Shown here piece after piece: positions 37,089-45,388 of a stretch of DNA of 64,000 bases. The translations under genes and the position numbers were made by a program. Below the pieces are notes generated by a model, which saw only the letters and a program-made list of their open reading frames with translations, was not told the DNA's origin and made no database searches. Each line of letters starts with the position of its first letter. Position 1 is the stretch's first letter. The stretch lies in contig CANKOY010000002.1 in NCBI GenBank assembly GCA_947484275.1, positions 1 to 64,000 of the forward strand. The letters are read 5' to 3'. This stretch comes from Planctomycetota bacterium (GTDB lineage Bacteria > Planctomycetota > UBA1135 > GCA-002686595).

Positions 37089-38387
37089 TTGCGACCCCCT
37101 CATGTCACTTTCTGGATCGGGCTCTGCGTGGGGATCGCCCTCGCGACCCTGGGCTCACAACTGTGGTCGCGCGCGGAGGACACGGATCTAGCGCGCTACC
37201 GCGCCGTGCGCGACTGGGTGCGCGGAAACTACGTGCGCGAGGTGCAGGACAGCGGCTTGGTGGACGCCGCGCTTCACGGCATGGTGGAGAGTCTCGACGG
37301 CTACTCGCGCTACTACGACCGCGCCCAGGTGGCTGCGCTGGAGCGCGACACCACGGGCAAGTACCGCGGCATTGGAGTCGTGTTCCACCCGCCGCTCGAC
37401 AGCGGAAGAGTCCTGTTCACACTGCCGGGATCGCCCGCGGACAGGGCCGGAATCGGCCCCGGTGACACGATCCTCGCGGTCAACGGGCACCCGCGCACCG
37501 ATCTCAGCGTCTCCGAATTCCAGGCTGCGATCGCCGACAGTTCAAAGGACGAGGTGGAGCTGCTGGTCTCGGATCTAGGCGGGGCCACGCGCACGCTGAG
37601 CATCGAGCGCGCGGAATTGATCGATCCGACTGTGCGACACGCCCAGATCCTCGACGAGGAACTCGGGGTCGCCTACCTGGCGATCACTTCGTTCAGCAAA
37701 GAGACGCCGGTGGAATTCGATCGCTGGATCGCGGCGCTCCAGGCCCAGGGCATGCGCGCCCTGGTGATCGATTTGCGCGGCAATCTCGGCGGCGTCCTCT
37801 TCTCGGCCGTGCGCATCGCCAATCGATTCATCGATCGCGGCCTGATCGTCTCCACCGAAGGCCGCGGCGAGCCGACGCGGCACGAAGCGGTTCGGGGCGA
37901 AGCAACATTGGCCGCCCTGCCGCTGGTGTTGCTCGTGGACGCCGACTCGGCGAGCGCCAGCGAAGTCCTGGCCGGCGCTCTACAGGACCATCGCCGGGCC
38001 GCCCTGGTGGGCGCGCGGACCTACGGCAAGGGCATGGTGCAGCAGGTGCGCGCCTTTGGAGACGACGAGGCCGAAGTCCGCCTGACGACGGCCTACTACT
38101 ACACGCCCGCGCACACGAACATCGAACGCACGGCGCAAAAGGGTCGCGAACACGGCCTGACACCGGATCTGTCGATTGAATTGTCGAGCGAAGAGGCGGC
38201 CCGCGTGCGCACGTACTTGCGTCACTACAGTCCGCCCGCCACGTCGCTGGAAGCACTGCGCGCTTGGGAAGCGGTCGAGGGCATTCAATTGATCGATCCC
38301 CATCCGCGCGACGGCCAATCGCAGGGCGCCCTTGACCTTTTTCGGGGCGTGCACCCGGGACCCAACGTGCTCGAGAAGCGCCTGTGA
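37089..38387 (+). CDS. ctpA: S41 family carboxyl-terminal processing peptidase
   Basis: A 432-residue membrane-anchored serine protease of the Ctp/Prc family. One N-terminal membrane helix (VTFWIGLCVGIALATLGS) is followed by a PDZ domain near residues 90-170 ('GIGVVFHPPLDSGRV', 'GSPADRAGIGPGDTILAVNG') and the S41 catalytic core. There 'DADSASASEVLAGALQDH' holds the nucleophilic Ser and 'TYGKGMVQQV' the Lys. The start must be a TTG at 37089, as the first in-frame Met codons come much later. It cleaves C-terminal regions of periplasmic proteins. Its stop overlaps tsaD by GTGA. Confidence 0.93.
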   Translation: MRPPHVTFWIGLCVGIALATLGSQLWSRAEDTDLARYRAVRDWVRGNYVREVQDSGLVDAALHGMVESLDGYSRYYDRAQVAALERDTTGKYRGIGVVFHPPLDSGRVLFTLPGSPADRAGIGPGDTILAVNGHPRTDLSVSEFQAAIADSSKDEVELLVSDLGGATRTLSIERAELIDPTVRHAQILDEELGVAYLAITSFSKETPVEFDRWIAALQAQGMRALVIDLRGNLGGVLFSAVRIANRFIDRGLIVSTEGRGEPTRHEAVRGEATLAALPLVLLVDADSASASEVLAGALQDHRRAALVGARTYGKGMVQQVRAFGDDEAEVRLTTAYYYTPAHTNIERTAQKGREHGLTPDLSIELSSEEAARVRTYLRHYSPPATSLEALRAWEAVEGIQLIDPHPRDGQSQGALDLFRGVHPGPNVLEKRL

Positions 38388-39400
38388 GCAACCTGATCCT
38401 TGGGATCGAGTCGTCCTGCGACGAGACCGCCGCCGCCGTGGTGCGCGGCGGGCGCGAGGTGCTCTCGTCGATCATCGCCAGCCAAATTGCCGAGCACGCG
38501 CCCTTCGGCGGTGTCGTGCCGGAGATCGCGGGCCGCTCCCACGTTCGCGCGATCCTGCCGACGATCGAACGCGCACTGGAAGAGGCGAAAGTGGATCTGA
38601 GTGAGATCGACGCGATCGCCGTCACGACGCGCCCGGGACTGATCGGCTCGCTGCTGGTGGGACTGTCCGCGGCCAAGGGCCTCGCCTATTCGCGCGGTCT
38701 ACCGCTGGTGGCGGTGGATCACATCGAAGCCCACGCCTATGCGGCTGTGATGGAAGCGAACGACGACGCCTATCCGAACCTGACGTTGGTGGCCTCAGGC
38801 GGGCACACGGCGCTGTACGAGGTGCGCTCGCCGATCGACCTGACGCGGGTGGCCGAAACGCGCGACGATTCTGCCGGTGAGGCGTTCGACAAGGTGGCGC
38901 ACCTCTTGGGCCTGCCCTACCCCGGCGGTCCATCGATCTCGCGTCTCGCCCAGAGCGGAGATCCGAAGAAAATTGCGTTTCCGCGCTACCGCGCGAAGCA
39001 CGGCGGCACTGACTTTTCGTTCAGCGGCCTGAAGACCGCGGTGCTGTACTACCTGCGCGGACAGGACGCCCTGGCGAAGACGCCCGCGCCGGACGCGATC
39101 CCCAATCGCGCGGATGTGGCGGCCTCGTTTCAGGCGGCGGCGGTGGACGCGCTGGTGGCGCCAAGCTTGGAGTACGCAACTCGCAGGGGCCTTGGGACGA
39201 TCGCGGTGGTCGGAGGCGTGGCCTCGAACCTTCGCCTGCGCGAGAGCATGCAACTGCGAGCAGCGGAGGTCGGGATCCGCTGCCTGTTCCCTTCGCCGAT
39301 CTACTGCACGGACAATGCCGCGATGATTGCGGGCCTGGGCTGGCACCTGGTCCGGGCAGGGCGCGCCGCCGACCTGGCGCTCGACGCCAGCGCCCGGTGA
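38384..39400 (+). CDS. tsaD: tRNA N6-adenosine threonylcarbamoyltransferase
   Basis: A 338-residue ASKHA-fold enzyme that transfers threonylcarbamoyl to A37 of ANN-reading tRNAs. The start is 'ILGIESSCDETAAAVV'. The metal motif is 'VDHIEAHAYA' near 108-117, the nucleotide motif is 'LVASGGHTALYEV' and 'AGEAFDKVAHLLGLPYPGG' follows. 'VVGGVASNLRLRE' and 'CTDNAAMIAGLG' complete the fold. GTG at 38384 overlaps the ctpA stop (GTGA), and its own stop overlaps larB the same way, so translation is chained. Confidence 0.97.
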   Translation: MSNLILGIESSCDETAAAVVRGGREVLSSIIASQIAEHAPFGGVVPEIAGRSHVRAILPTIERALEEAKVDLSEIDAIAVTTRPGLIGSLLVGLSAAKGLAYSRGLPLVAVDHIEAHAYAAVMEANDDAYPNLTLVASGGHTALYEVRSPIDLTRVAETRDDSAGEAFDKVAHLLGLPYPGGPSISRLAQSGDPKKIAFPRYRAKHGGTDFSFSGLKTAVLYYLRGQDALAKTPAPDAIPNRADVAASFQAAAVDALVAPSLEYATRRGLGTIAVVGGVASNLRLRESMQLRAAEVGIRCLFPSPIYCTDNAAMIAGLGWHLVRAGRAADLALDASAR

Positions 39401-40218
39401 ACGCTGGCACGCAGAGCCGAAAGAGGCGAGAATCCTCGCGCTTGAAAACCGCTCCTTTGGACGCCCGGGAACTCGAACAGCTGCTGCAGGAAATCCGCGA
39501 CGGAACCACCAGCGTTGCAGCGGGCGTCGAACGCTTCCAGGCGGCGCCCATCGCCGACCTCGGTCACACTCAGGTCGACCTGCAGCGCGAAGTGCGCTGT
39601 GGCCAGCCGGAGGTGGTATTCGGCCAGGGCAAGACCGCTCCTGAGTTGGTCGAAATCGGCAGAACTCTCGTGATGCGCCACGGGCGCCTGCTGGTGACGC
39701 GTCTTGGGGACGAAAATGCCAAGGCCTTGATCCAGGCGCTCCCCGGGGCGCGCCACCACGCAAGGGCGCGCATGTTGACCGTAGAGGGGCCCGAGGAAAA
39801 AACGGGCGAGGGCATGGTGCTCGTGGTCAGCGCGGGGACTTCCGACGGACCGATCGCCGAAGAAGCCTGCGTCACGGCGCGCTTCATGGGCGCGGCTGTC
39901 GAAGAGCTGCGCGATGTCGGTGTCGCCGGGCTGCATCGCCTGATGGCGCACACCGAACTCCTGAGGAGCGCAAACGTCGTCATCGCCGTCGCCGGCATGG
40001 AGGGCGCCCTGGCGAGCGTTGTAGGCGGCCTGGTCCAGCGACCAGTGATCGCGGTGCCGACCTCGGTGGGCTACGGCGCGTCATTCCACGGGCTGGCGGC
40101 GTTGCTAGCCATGCTCAACTCCTGCGCAGCGGGCGTAAGCGTGGTCAATATCGACAACGGATTCGGCGCCGGATACGCCGCGGCCCAGATCAACCGACTG
40201 GCAAAGGTGAAGCGATGA
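39397..40218 (+). CDS. larB: Nickel pincer cofactor biosynthesis protein LarB
   Basis: A 273-residue LarB: carboxylates and hydrolyses nicotinic acid adenine dinucleotide, the first step to the nickel-pincer nucleotide cofactor of lactate racemase-type enzymes. The PurE-like core is plain in the C-terminal half: 'VVSAGTSDGPIAEEACVTA', 'VAGLHRLMAH', 'VIAVAGMEGALASVVGGL' and 'GVSVVNIDNGFGAGYAA'. The N-terminal 50 residues are the variable extension. It starts with GTG overlapping tsaD and ends overlapping carA by ATGA. No larC or larE is in the window, but a TIGR00300-like gene is present at 56909. Confidence 0.93.
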   Translation: MNAGTQSRKRRESSRLKTAPLDARELEQLLQEIRDGTTSVAAGVERFQAAPIADLGHTQVDLQREVRCGQPEVVFGQGKTAPELVEIGRTLVMRHGRLLVTRLGDENAKALIQALPGARHHARARMLTVEGPEEKTGEGMVLVVSAGTSDGPIAEEACVTARFMGAAVEELRDVGVAGLHRLMAHTELLRSANVVIAVAGMEGALASVVGGLVQRPVIAVPTSVGYGASFHGLAALLAMLNSCAAGVSVVNIDNGFGAGYAAAQINRLAKVKR

Positions 40219-41339
40219 GCACAGCGGGCAAGGCCTGGTTGGCACTGGAAAACGGACTGGTAATGGAGGGCCTCGCGGTGGGCGCCGCCGGCGAGAAGGC
40301 CGGCGACCTGGTCTTCAACACGGCGATGACCGGCTACCAGGAGATCCTCACGGACCCGTCCTACTTCGGGCAAGTCGTGTTGATGACCTATCCGCTGATC
40401 GGAAACTACGGCGTCGCAGCGAGCGACGACGAAAGCGACCGCGCCTGGGCCGAGGCTTTCGTGGTCAAGGAGATGTCCTCGATCTCCAGCTCGCATCGCG
40501 CGAGCATCGACCTTCCGAGCTGGCTGCGCAAGAAAGGCGTGGTCGCGATCAGTGGCGTGGACACGCGCAAACTGACGCGCATCGTGCGCGAGGAGGGGTC
40601 ACTGCGCTGCATCGTTTCCACTGTCGATTCCGACGCCGCGTCGCTTGTGGCCAAGGCGCGGCGTGCGCCCTCCACAGACGGTCGCGATCTGACCAACGAG
40701 GTCACCTGCGCCAAGCCCTACACGTGGGTGGACGGCTACAACGATGCCTATCCGTCAACGCAACCGGCTCACTCAGGCGAACGGATCCGCGTAGTGGCTT
40801 TTGATTTTGGCGCCAAGCGCAACATCATGCGCAGCCTTGTGCACTCGGGGTTTGACGTGACGGTCGTGCCGTCGCGCACGCGCGCGGATGAAGTGCTCGC
40901 CATGGATCCCCAGGCGATCTTCCTCTCGAACGGCCCGGGAGATCCCGCGGCGGTGACCCATGCGATCGATGCGCTGAGCAACTTGATCGACAAGAAGCCG
41001 ATCTTCGGCATCTGCCTCGGCCACCAGATTCTCTCAATCGTATTCGGCGCAAAGACGCGCAAAATGCCCTTCGGGCACCACGGCGCGAATCATCCGGTGC
41101 GCGATCTGATCACTTCGCGGGTGGAAATCACCTCGCAGAATCACTCGTTCGAAGTCGATCGCTCGACGTTCCCGAAGGACGTCGAAGAGACGCACACGAA
41201 CTTGAACGACGGCACCGTCGAAGGCATGCGCCATACGAAGTTGCCCGTCATGAGCGTGCAGTACCATCCCGAAGCCGCGCCCGGACCGGTGGATTCCGAG
41301 CACCTGTTCTCGCGCTTTCGCGAGTTGGTTCTGCGCTGA
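40215..41339 (+). CDS. carA: Carbamoyl-phosphate synthase small subunit
   Basis: A 374-residue glutaminase subunit that hands ammonia to CarB for arginine and pyrimidine synthesis. The N-terminal domain shows 'NTAMTGYQEILTDPSYFGQ' and 'GVDTRKLTRIVREEGSLRC'; the class I glutamine amidotransferase domain has 'LSNGPGDP', the nucleophile Cys267 in 'GICLGHQIL', and His/Glu in 'QYHPEAAPGP'. The start overlaps larB (ATGA). carB is not adjacent. It ends the ctpA-tsaD-larB-carA chain. Confidence 0.97.
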   Translation: MSTAGKAWLALENGLVMEGLAVGAAGEKAGDLVFNTAMTGYQEILTDPSYFGQVVLMTYPLIGNYGVAASDDESDRAWAEAFVVKEMSSISSSHRASIDLPSWLRKKGVVAISGVDTRKLTRIVREEGSLRCIVSTVDSDAASLVAKARRAPSTDGRDLTNEVTCAKPYTWVDGYNDAYPSTQPAHSGERIRVVAFDFGAKRNIMRSLVHSGFDVTVVPSRTRADEVLAMDPQAIFLSNGPGDPAAVTHAIDALSNLIDKKPIFGICLGHQILSIVFGAKTRKMPFGHHGANHPVRDLITSRVEITSQNHSFEVDRSTFPKDVEETHTNLNDGTVEGMRHTKLPVMSVQYHPEAAPGPVDSEHLFSRFRELVLR

Positions 41340-41644
41340 GATTTGGCGGTACCTGCCGACGCTGACCGTCAAGGCAGAACAGACGCGACTCGCGTCAATC
41401 TTACGCGGCTCCGCATGCTGGGTCGCAGAGCCTCCCTGATGCGTGGAGCAGTTGGATCGGCGGTCGTCCGCGACGTCAGCGGAGCAACGGACGCTGACGA
41501 CTCTGTGAATCGCGCGCCCAGTGCCGCCCGGTGAAGGCCCATTCGCGCTGCCCACGATTGTGCGAGACCGCGCGCGCCCTATACTCAGCCCCTCCTAGAG
41601 CATGCCTCCGCGCACGGCTCGCGCTGCCCAACTCACACACACCG
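41340..41644. other. Intergenic gap after carA
   Basis: 305 bp with no gene; the upstream-extended frame of the serine hydrolase from 41531 lacks coding signs. It holds two inverted repeats on the plus strand: GACGCG-ACT-CGCGTC at 41382-41396 and CGTCAGCG/CGCTGACG at 41474-41499. Either could end the carA transcript, but neither has a U tract. No clear promoter for the next gene is seen. Confidence 0.45.
41474..41499 (+). terminator. 8-bp hairpin candidate downstream of carA
   Basis: CGTCAGCG, a 10-nt loop, CGCTGACG, 135 bp after the carA stop. A perfect stem but no T-run; may be a processing or pausing hairpin rather than a terminator. Confidence 0.35.
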
Positions 41645-42706
41645 ATGATCACACTTCCGTTCCTGCTCCTCGCCTGCGTTGGTATCGTTCAGGCCGCAGT
41701 CGACGCGCCCAAGTCGCTGAACACCGACCTGCAGGAGACCTGCGAGGCCTTCCGTGTCGAAAATCGAATCGTCGGGATGGCTGTGACAGTGATCCGGAAA
41801 CGCGAGGTGCTCTTCGACGCCCAGTTTGGCTTGGCCGATCGCGAAGCGCAGCGCGCGGTGGACAGCGCCTCGCTTTTTCGACTGGCATCGATCAGCAAGC
41901 CGGTGACTGCCACGATGGTCATGCAATTGGTGGACGCGGGCAAACTTGCCCTGGACGCCGACGTTCGAGCGCTGCTGGCCAAGGAGCCGAGCGAAATTCC
42001 GCGAATCGAATTGCGCCAGGTCCTAGCCCACACGTCCGGGATCCGGCATTACCTCGCTGGCCGCGAGGACAATGGCACCTCCTCGCGCACGACGAAGCAG
42101 GTCATCGACGGGCTCGCGCAGGACGCGCTCCTGTTCGCGCCCGGGACGAAGTACTCCTACAGCACCCACGCGTTTTCGTTTGCCGTGGCAGCGATTGAGA
42201 AGGCCTCCGAGCGCAGTTTTGTCGAGCAAGTGCGCAAGCAGATCGCCGCGAATGGCTGCCCGACGCTCGACTGTGAGGTTGCGTCGGAAAAGAAGCCCGC
42301 GCGCACAGCGCTCTACGGAGTCCGCGGGCCGCTGGTCCTCACGCTCGAACCGCGCGAAGACCTGAGCTGGAAATATGGCGGCGGCGGAATGGAGTCCACG
42401 GCACTGGACTTGGCGCGCTTCGCAGATCGAGTGCTGCACGCCGAACTTGTTTCTGCGCAGTCGCGCGATGCGATGTGGACGCGCCAGCAACTCGCCGACG
42501 GCAGCTTCACCGAGTATGGGCTCGGCTGGGGTGTGGGCCGCAATGGCACTTCAGCCTCACACACCGGTCAGCAGCAGGGCGCCAACTGCGGTTTGCTGAT
42601 CGTGCGCAATGGCGAGTTGATCATCGCGGTGCTAGCGAACACGGATGGCGCGAACGCCGACAATTTGGTCGGCGTGTTACGCAAAAAAATCGAGTCGAAG
42701 CGCTGA
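41645..42706 (+). CDS. Beta-lactamase-like serine hydrolase (class C / DD-peptidase fold)
   Basis: A 353-residue exported protein with a signal peptide (MITLPFLLLACVGIVQA). It has the SxxK motif 'RLASISKPVT' near residue 82, 'HTSGIRHYL' near 130, the YxN-type motif 'YSYSTHAF' with Ser in place of Asn and 'SHTGQQQGAN' as the KTG equivalent. It belongs to the beta-lactamase class C/esterase/DD-peptidase superfamily (PF00144). The substrate cannot be predicted. The ATG at 41645 begins the signal peptide; the longer frame to 41531 is not supported. It is convergent with priA. Confidence 0.88.
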   Translation: MITLPFLLLACVGIVQAAVDAPKSLNTDLQETCEAFRVENRIVGMAVTVIRKREVLFDAQFGLADREAQRAVDSASLFRLASISKPVTATMVMQLVDAGKLALDADVRALLAKEPSEIPRIELRQVLAHTSGIRHYLAGREDNGTSSRTTKQVIDGLAQDALLFAPGTKYSYSTHAFSFAVAAIEKASERSFVEQVRKQIAANGCPTLDCEVASEKKPARTALYGVRGPLVLTLEPREDLSWKYGGGGMESTALDLARFADRVLHAELVSAQSRDAMWTRQQLADGSFTEYGLGWGVGRNGTSASHTGQQQGANCGLLIVRNGELIIAVLANTDGANADNLVGVLRKKIESKR

Positions 42707-42730
42707 GCTGACGCGCGATTGGCGCTCAGC

Positions 42731-45079
42731 TCAGAGCATCGAGACCGGATCGACGTCGATCGAAATGCGCGGCCGCGCGTTGGCGGCGGCGAACTGTCGC
42801 AGCGCGGTGAGCACGACGCTGATCTCTGCATCTCCCGCGGACAGCTTCAAGAGCACGTGATGGCGATGGCGTTCGCGCGCCATGGCGATCGGCGCCGGCG
42901 CGGGGCCTAGCACACTGGCGCCGACGCGTTCGAAATCCTCCTGGAGTGTTTCCACCAGATTCGCCGAGGAACTCAGGACACGTTCCAATTCCTCGTCCTC
43001 GAACACCACGCGCACGAGGCGCGAGTGCGGCGGATAGGACAGCTCTCGACGCATTTCGCTCTCTGCGCGGGCAAAGCCATCGAAGTCGTGCTTCGCGGCG
43101 CGCTGAATCGCGGGATGCTCCGGGGTCAGCGTCTGAACCACGATCCGTCCCTTCGCCGAGCCGCGGCCGGCGCGTCCCGCAACTTGGGCAATCAACTGGA
43201 ACGTGCGCTCCGAGGCGCGGAAATCGGGCAAGTGCAGGCCAGAATCGGCGTTGACCACCCCGACGACGGTGACGCGCGGAAAATCCAGCCCCTTGGCGAT
43301 CATCTGGGTGCCCACAAGGATGTCGATCTCGCCGCGGCCGAATGCTGAGAGCGCGTTCTCGTAGTCCTCTCGCCGGCGCATCGTGTCCGAGTCCATGCGC
43401 AGCACGCGCGCCGTGGGAAGCAGTAGCTTGATCTCGTCCTCGATCTTTTCGCTTCCGGCGCCGAGGTAGCGCAGGTTCGGCGCGCTGCAGGACGGACAGG
43501 CCCGCGGTCGGGTGCTCTCTTCGCAGCAGGAATGGCACACGAGACGTGCGATGCGCTGGTGCCAGGTCAAGCTGACATCGCAGGACTTGCAGCGCAGAGT
43601 GGTCTTGCAGCCGGAACACCACAGAGTAGGCGCGAAACCGCGGCGATTCTGGAACAGAATCGACTGCTCTTTGTTCGCTAGCGCTTCGAGGACCAGGTGT
43701 TTCAAGCGCGCAGAGAACAGGCGCGAGCCGCGCGCGCCCTCGAGGCGCATGTCCACGATTTCGACGCTCGGCAGGGGCTTATTGCCTACCCGCGAGCGCA
43801 GCCGGAGGTGGCGATAGACACCGCTCTCCGCCCGATGCCAACTCTCCAGGGACGGCGTCGCGGAACCGAGGATGCAGATCGCGCCCGTGGATCGCGCCAA
43901 CTCCACGGCGACATCGCGGGCGTGGTAGCGCGGCACGTTGCCTTGCTTGAATGACGGTTCGTGCTCTTCATCGACGATCACCACGCCAAGATCGGGCACC
44001 GGCGCAAAAATCGCGGAGCGCGCGCCGACCACCACGCGCGCTTCGCGCCTGCGGAGTCGTTGCCACATCGACAGGCGCTGGGCGTCGCTCATGCGACTGT
44101 GCAGTACGGCCACGTCGCGCAGGCGCGCTCGAAACCAACCGACCGTTTGCGGCGTCAACGCGATCTCGGGCACGAGCACGATCGCCCCGCGACCCAGCTC
44201 CAGTGCGCGCTCGATCGCCGCCAAGTAGACCTCGGTCTTGCCGCTGCCGGTGACGCCCTCGAGCAGGAACGTGGCGTGCTCGCGTGCTTCCAGGGGCTTG
44301 AGCAACGCGCCCAGTGCGGCCTCCTGCTCGCCGGACAGCTGGGCGGGCCGCGGACGATCCGCCGTGGCGGTTTCGTATTCATCGGCGCTGCACTCGACGG
44401 AATCGATTTGTGCCAGGCCGCGCTGGACCAGTGACTTGGCCGGGGCATCGGACAGGTTCAGGCGCCGCAGAAGATCGCGCAACTCCACCGGCGCGCCGAT
44501 CTCCAGCAGGGTGCGCAGCAATCGGTGTTGCTTCTCCTGCGTCTTGTCGAGTTCAGCGAACACGCCTGGGTCCACGGGTGAGACCGCGCGAATCATGCGT
44601 ATGCGACGGCGCGTGGCTTCGCGCTTGAGCGCAGCCGGAAGCGCCGCGTGAAGCGCCTCGCCGAAGGAACAGGCAAAGCGTTCGGAAATCCAACGCGCCA
44701 GCGCCTGCAACTCATCGCTGACCAGAGGCTCCACGTCGAGCACACGGGCGATATCGCGCACGCGCTTGGGATGCAGATCCGATTCGCTCGCCATGGCCGT
44801 GACCACACCGACTTCGCGCGAGCCAGTGAACGGCACGGCGACGCGCATGCCGATCCGCACGCTCGCCGCGAGGTTCTCTGGAATTCGGTACGTGAATTCG
44901 CAGTCCAAGGGCCGCCCCAGGGCCACGTGGGCAAAGCGTCCGGCCACGGGAACTCTCGGCGCGCCCGTGGCGACCGCGGGGGCCGCCCTGGCGCGCTTGG
45001 GCGCAGGCTGGGCCGCTGTGGCCGGCTCGCGGCCGAACAACGTCAGTTCTCCGCCTTGAGTTTCTCGGGCGCGCGCCAT
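42731..45079 (-). CDS. priA: Primosomal protein N' (replication restart helicase)
   Basis: A 782-residue PriA that reloads the replisome at stalled forks. The N-terminal 3'-DNA-binding domain begins 'AHVALGRPLDCEFTYRIPE'. The helicase shows Walker A 'EGVTGSGKTEVYLAAIE' near 270, a DEEH box 'IVDEEHEPSFKQ', and motif III 'LGSATPSLE'. A zinc-binding insertion is rich in Cys pairs ('CSGCKTTLRCKSC', 'CHSCC', 'CPSC'). Residues 1-45 are an extra low-complexity tail. It ends the long minus-strand run, 9 bp after the MazG-like gene. Confidence 0.97.
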   Translation of the reverse strand: MARARETQGGELTLFGREPATAAQPAPKRARAAPAVATGAPRVPVAGRFAHVALGRPLDCEFTYRIPENLAASVRIGMRVAVPFTGSREVGVVTAMASESDLHPKRVRDIARVLDVEPLVSDELQALARWISERFACSFGEALHAALPAALKREATRRRIRMIRAVSPVDPGVFAELDKTQEKQHRLLRTLLEIGAPVELRDLLRRLNLSDAPAKSLVQRGLAQIDSVECSADEYETATADRPRPAQLSGEQEAALGALLKPLEAREHATFLLEGVTGSGKTEVYLAAIERALELGRGAIVLVPEIALTPQTVGWFRARLRDVAVLHSRMSDAQRLSMWQRLRRREARVVVGARSAIFAPVPDLGVVIVDEEHEPSFKQGNVPRYHARDVAVELARSTGAICILGSATPSLESWHRAESGVYRHLRLRSRVGNKPLPSVEIVDMRLEGARGSRLFSARLKHLVLEALANKEQSILFQNRRGFAPTLWCSGCKTTLRCKSCDVSLTWHQRIARLVCHSCCEESTRPRACPSCSAPNLRYLGAGSEKIEDEIKLLLPTARVLRMDSDTMRRREDYENALSAFGRGEIDILVGTQMIAKGLDFPRVTVVGVVNADSGLHLPDFRASERTFQLIAQVAGRAGRGSAKGRIVVQTLTPEHPAIQRAAKHDFDGFARAESEMRRELSYPPHSRLVRVVFEDEELERVLSSSANLVETLQEDFERVGASVLGPAPAPIAMARERHRHHVLLKLSAGDAEISVVLTALRQFAAANARPRISIDVDPVSML

Positions 45080-45088
45080 GGGCGCATT

Positions 45089-45373
45089 CTACGGGCAGCT
45101 GCAAGGGGTCGCGCGGCAACGCGGACAGCCCTTGGCGTACTTCTGCTCAATCGCGTGCTCCAGGCTGACCCCTGACATCGAGGCCAAGGTCGCGAGCCAG
45201 GCGAAAACATCGGCGAACTCGCCCTCGAGTTCGGCCTTATTGTTGCGCCGCAGGGCCCGGGTCAGCTCGCCGACCTCTTCGCAGAACCACATGTGGGTTC
45301 CCGCGAGACCGCGCTGTGAGTCCCGCGAGAGATAGATGCGCTCGATCAGTTGCTGGAACTCGGAAACTTGCAT
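45089..45373 (-). CDS. MazG-like nucleotide pyrophosphohydrolase
   Basis: A 94-residue protein of the all-alpha NTP pyrophosphohydrolase fold: 'MWFCEEVGELTRALRR' supplies the EExxE-type metal motif and 'LEGEFADVFAWLATLASMSG' the second acidic ExxD pair. It ends with a Cys-rich tail 'KGCPRCRATPCSCP' that could bind zinc, absent from most MazG-like enzymes. It probably hydrolyses a non-canonical or damaged dNTP to dNMP. It lies between the SpoIIE phosphatase gene and priA with gaps of only 9-15 bp, so it is in the same transcript. Confidence 0.8.
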   Translation of the reverse strand: MQVSEFQQLIERIYLSRDSQRGLAGTHMWFCEEVGELTRALRRNNKAELEGEFADVFAWLATLASMSGVSLEHAIEQKYAKGCPRCRATPCSCP

Positions 45374-45388
45374 GCGGTGCTGGAGGGG

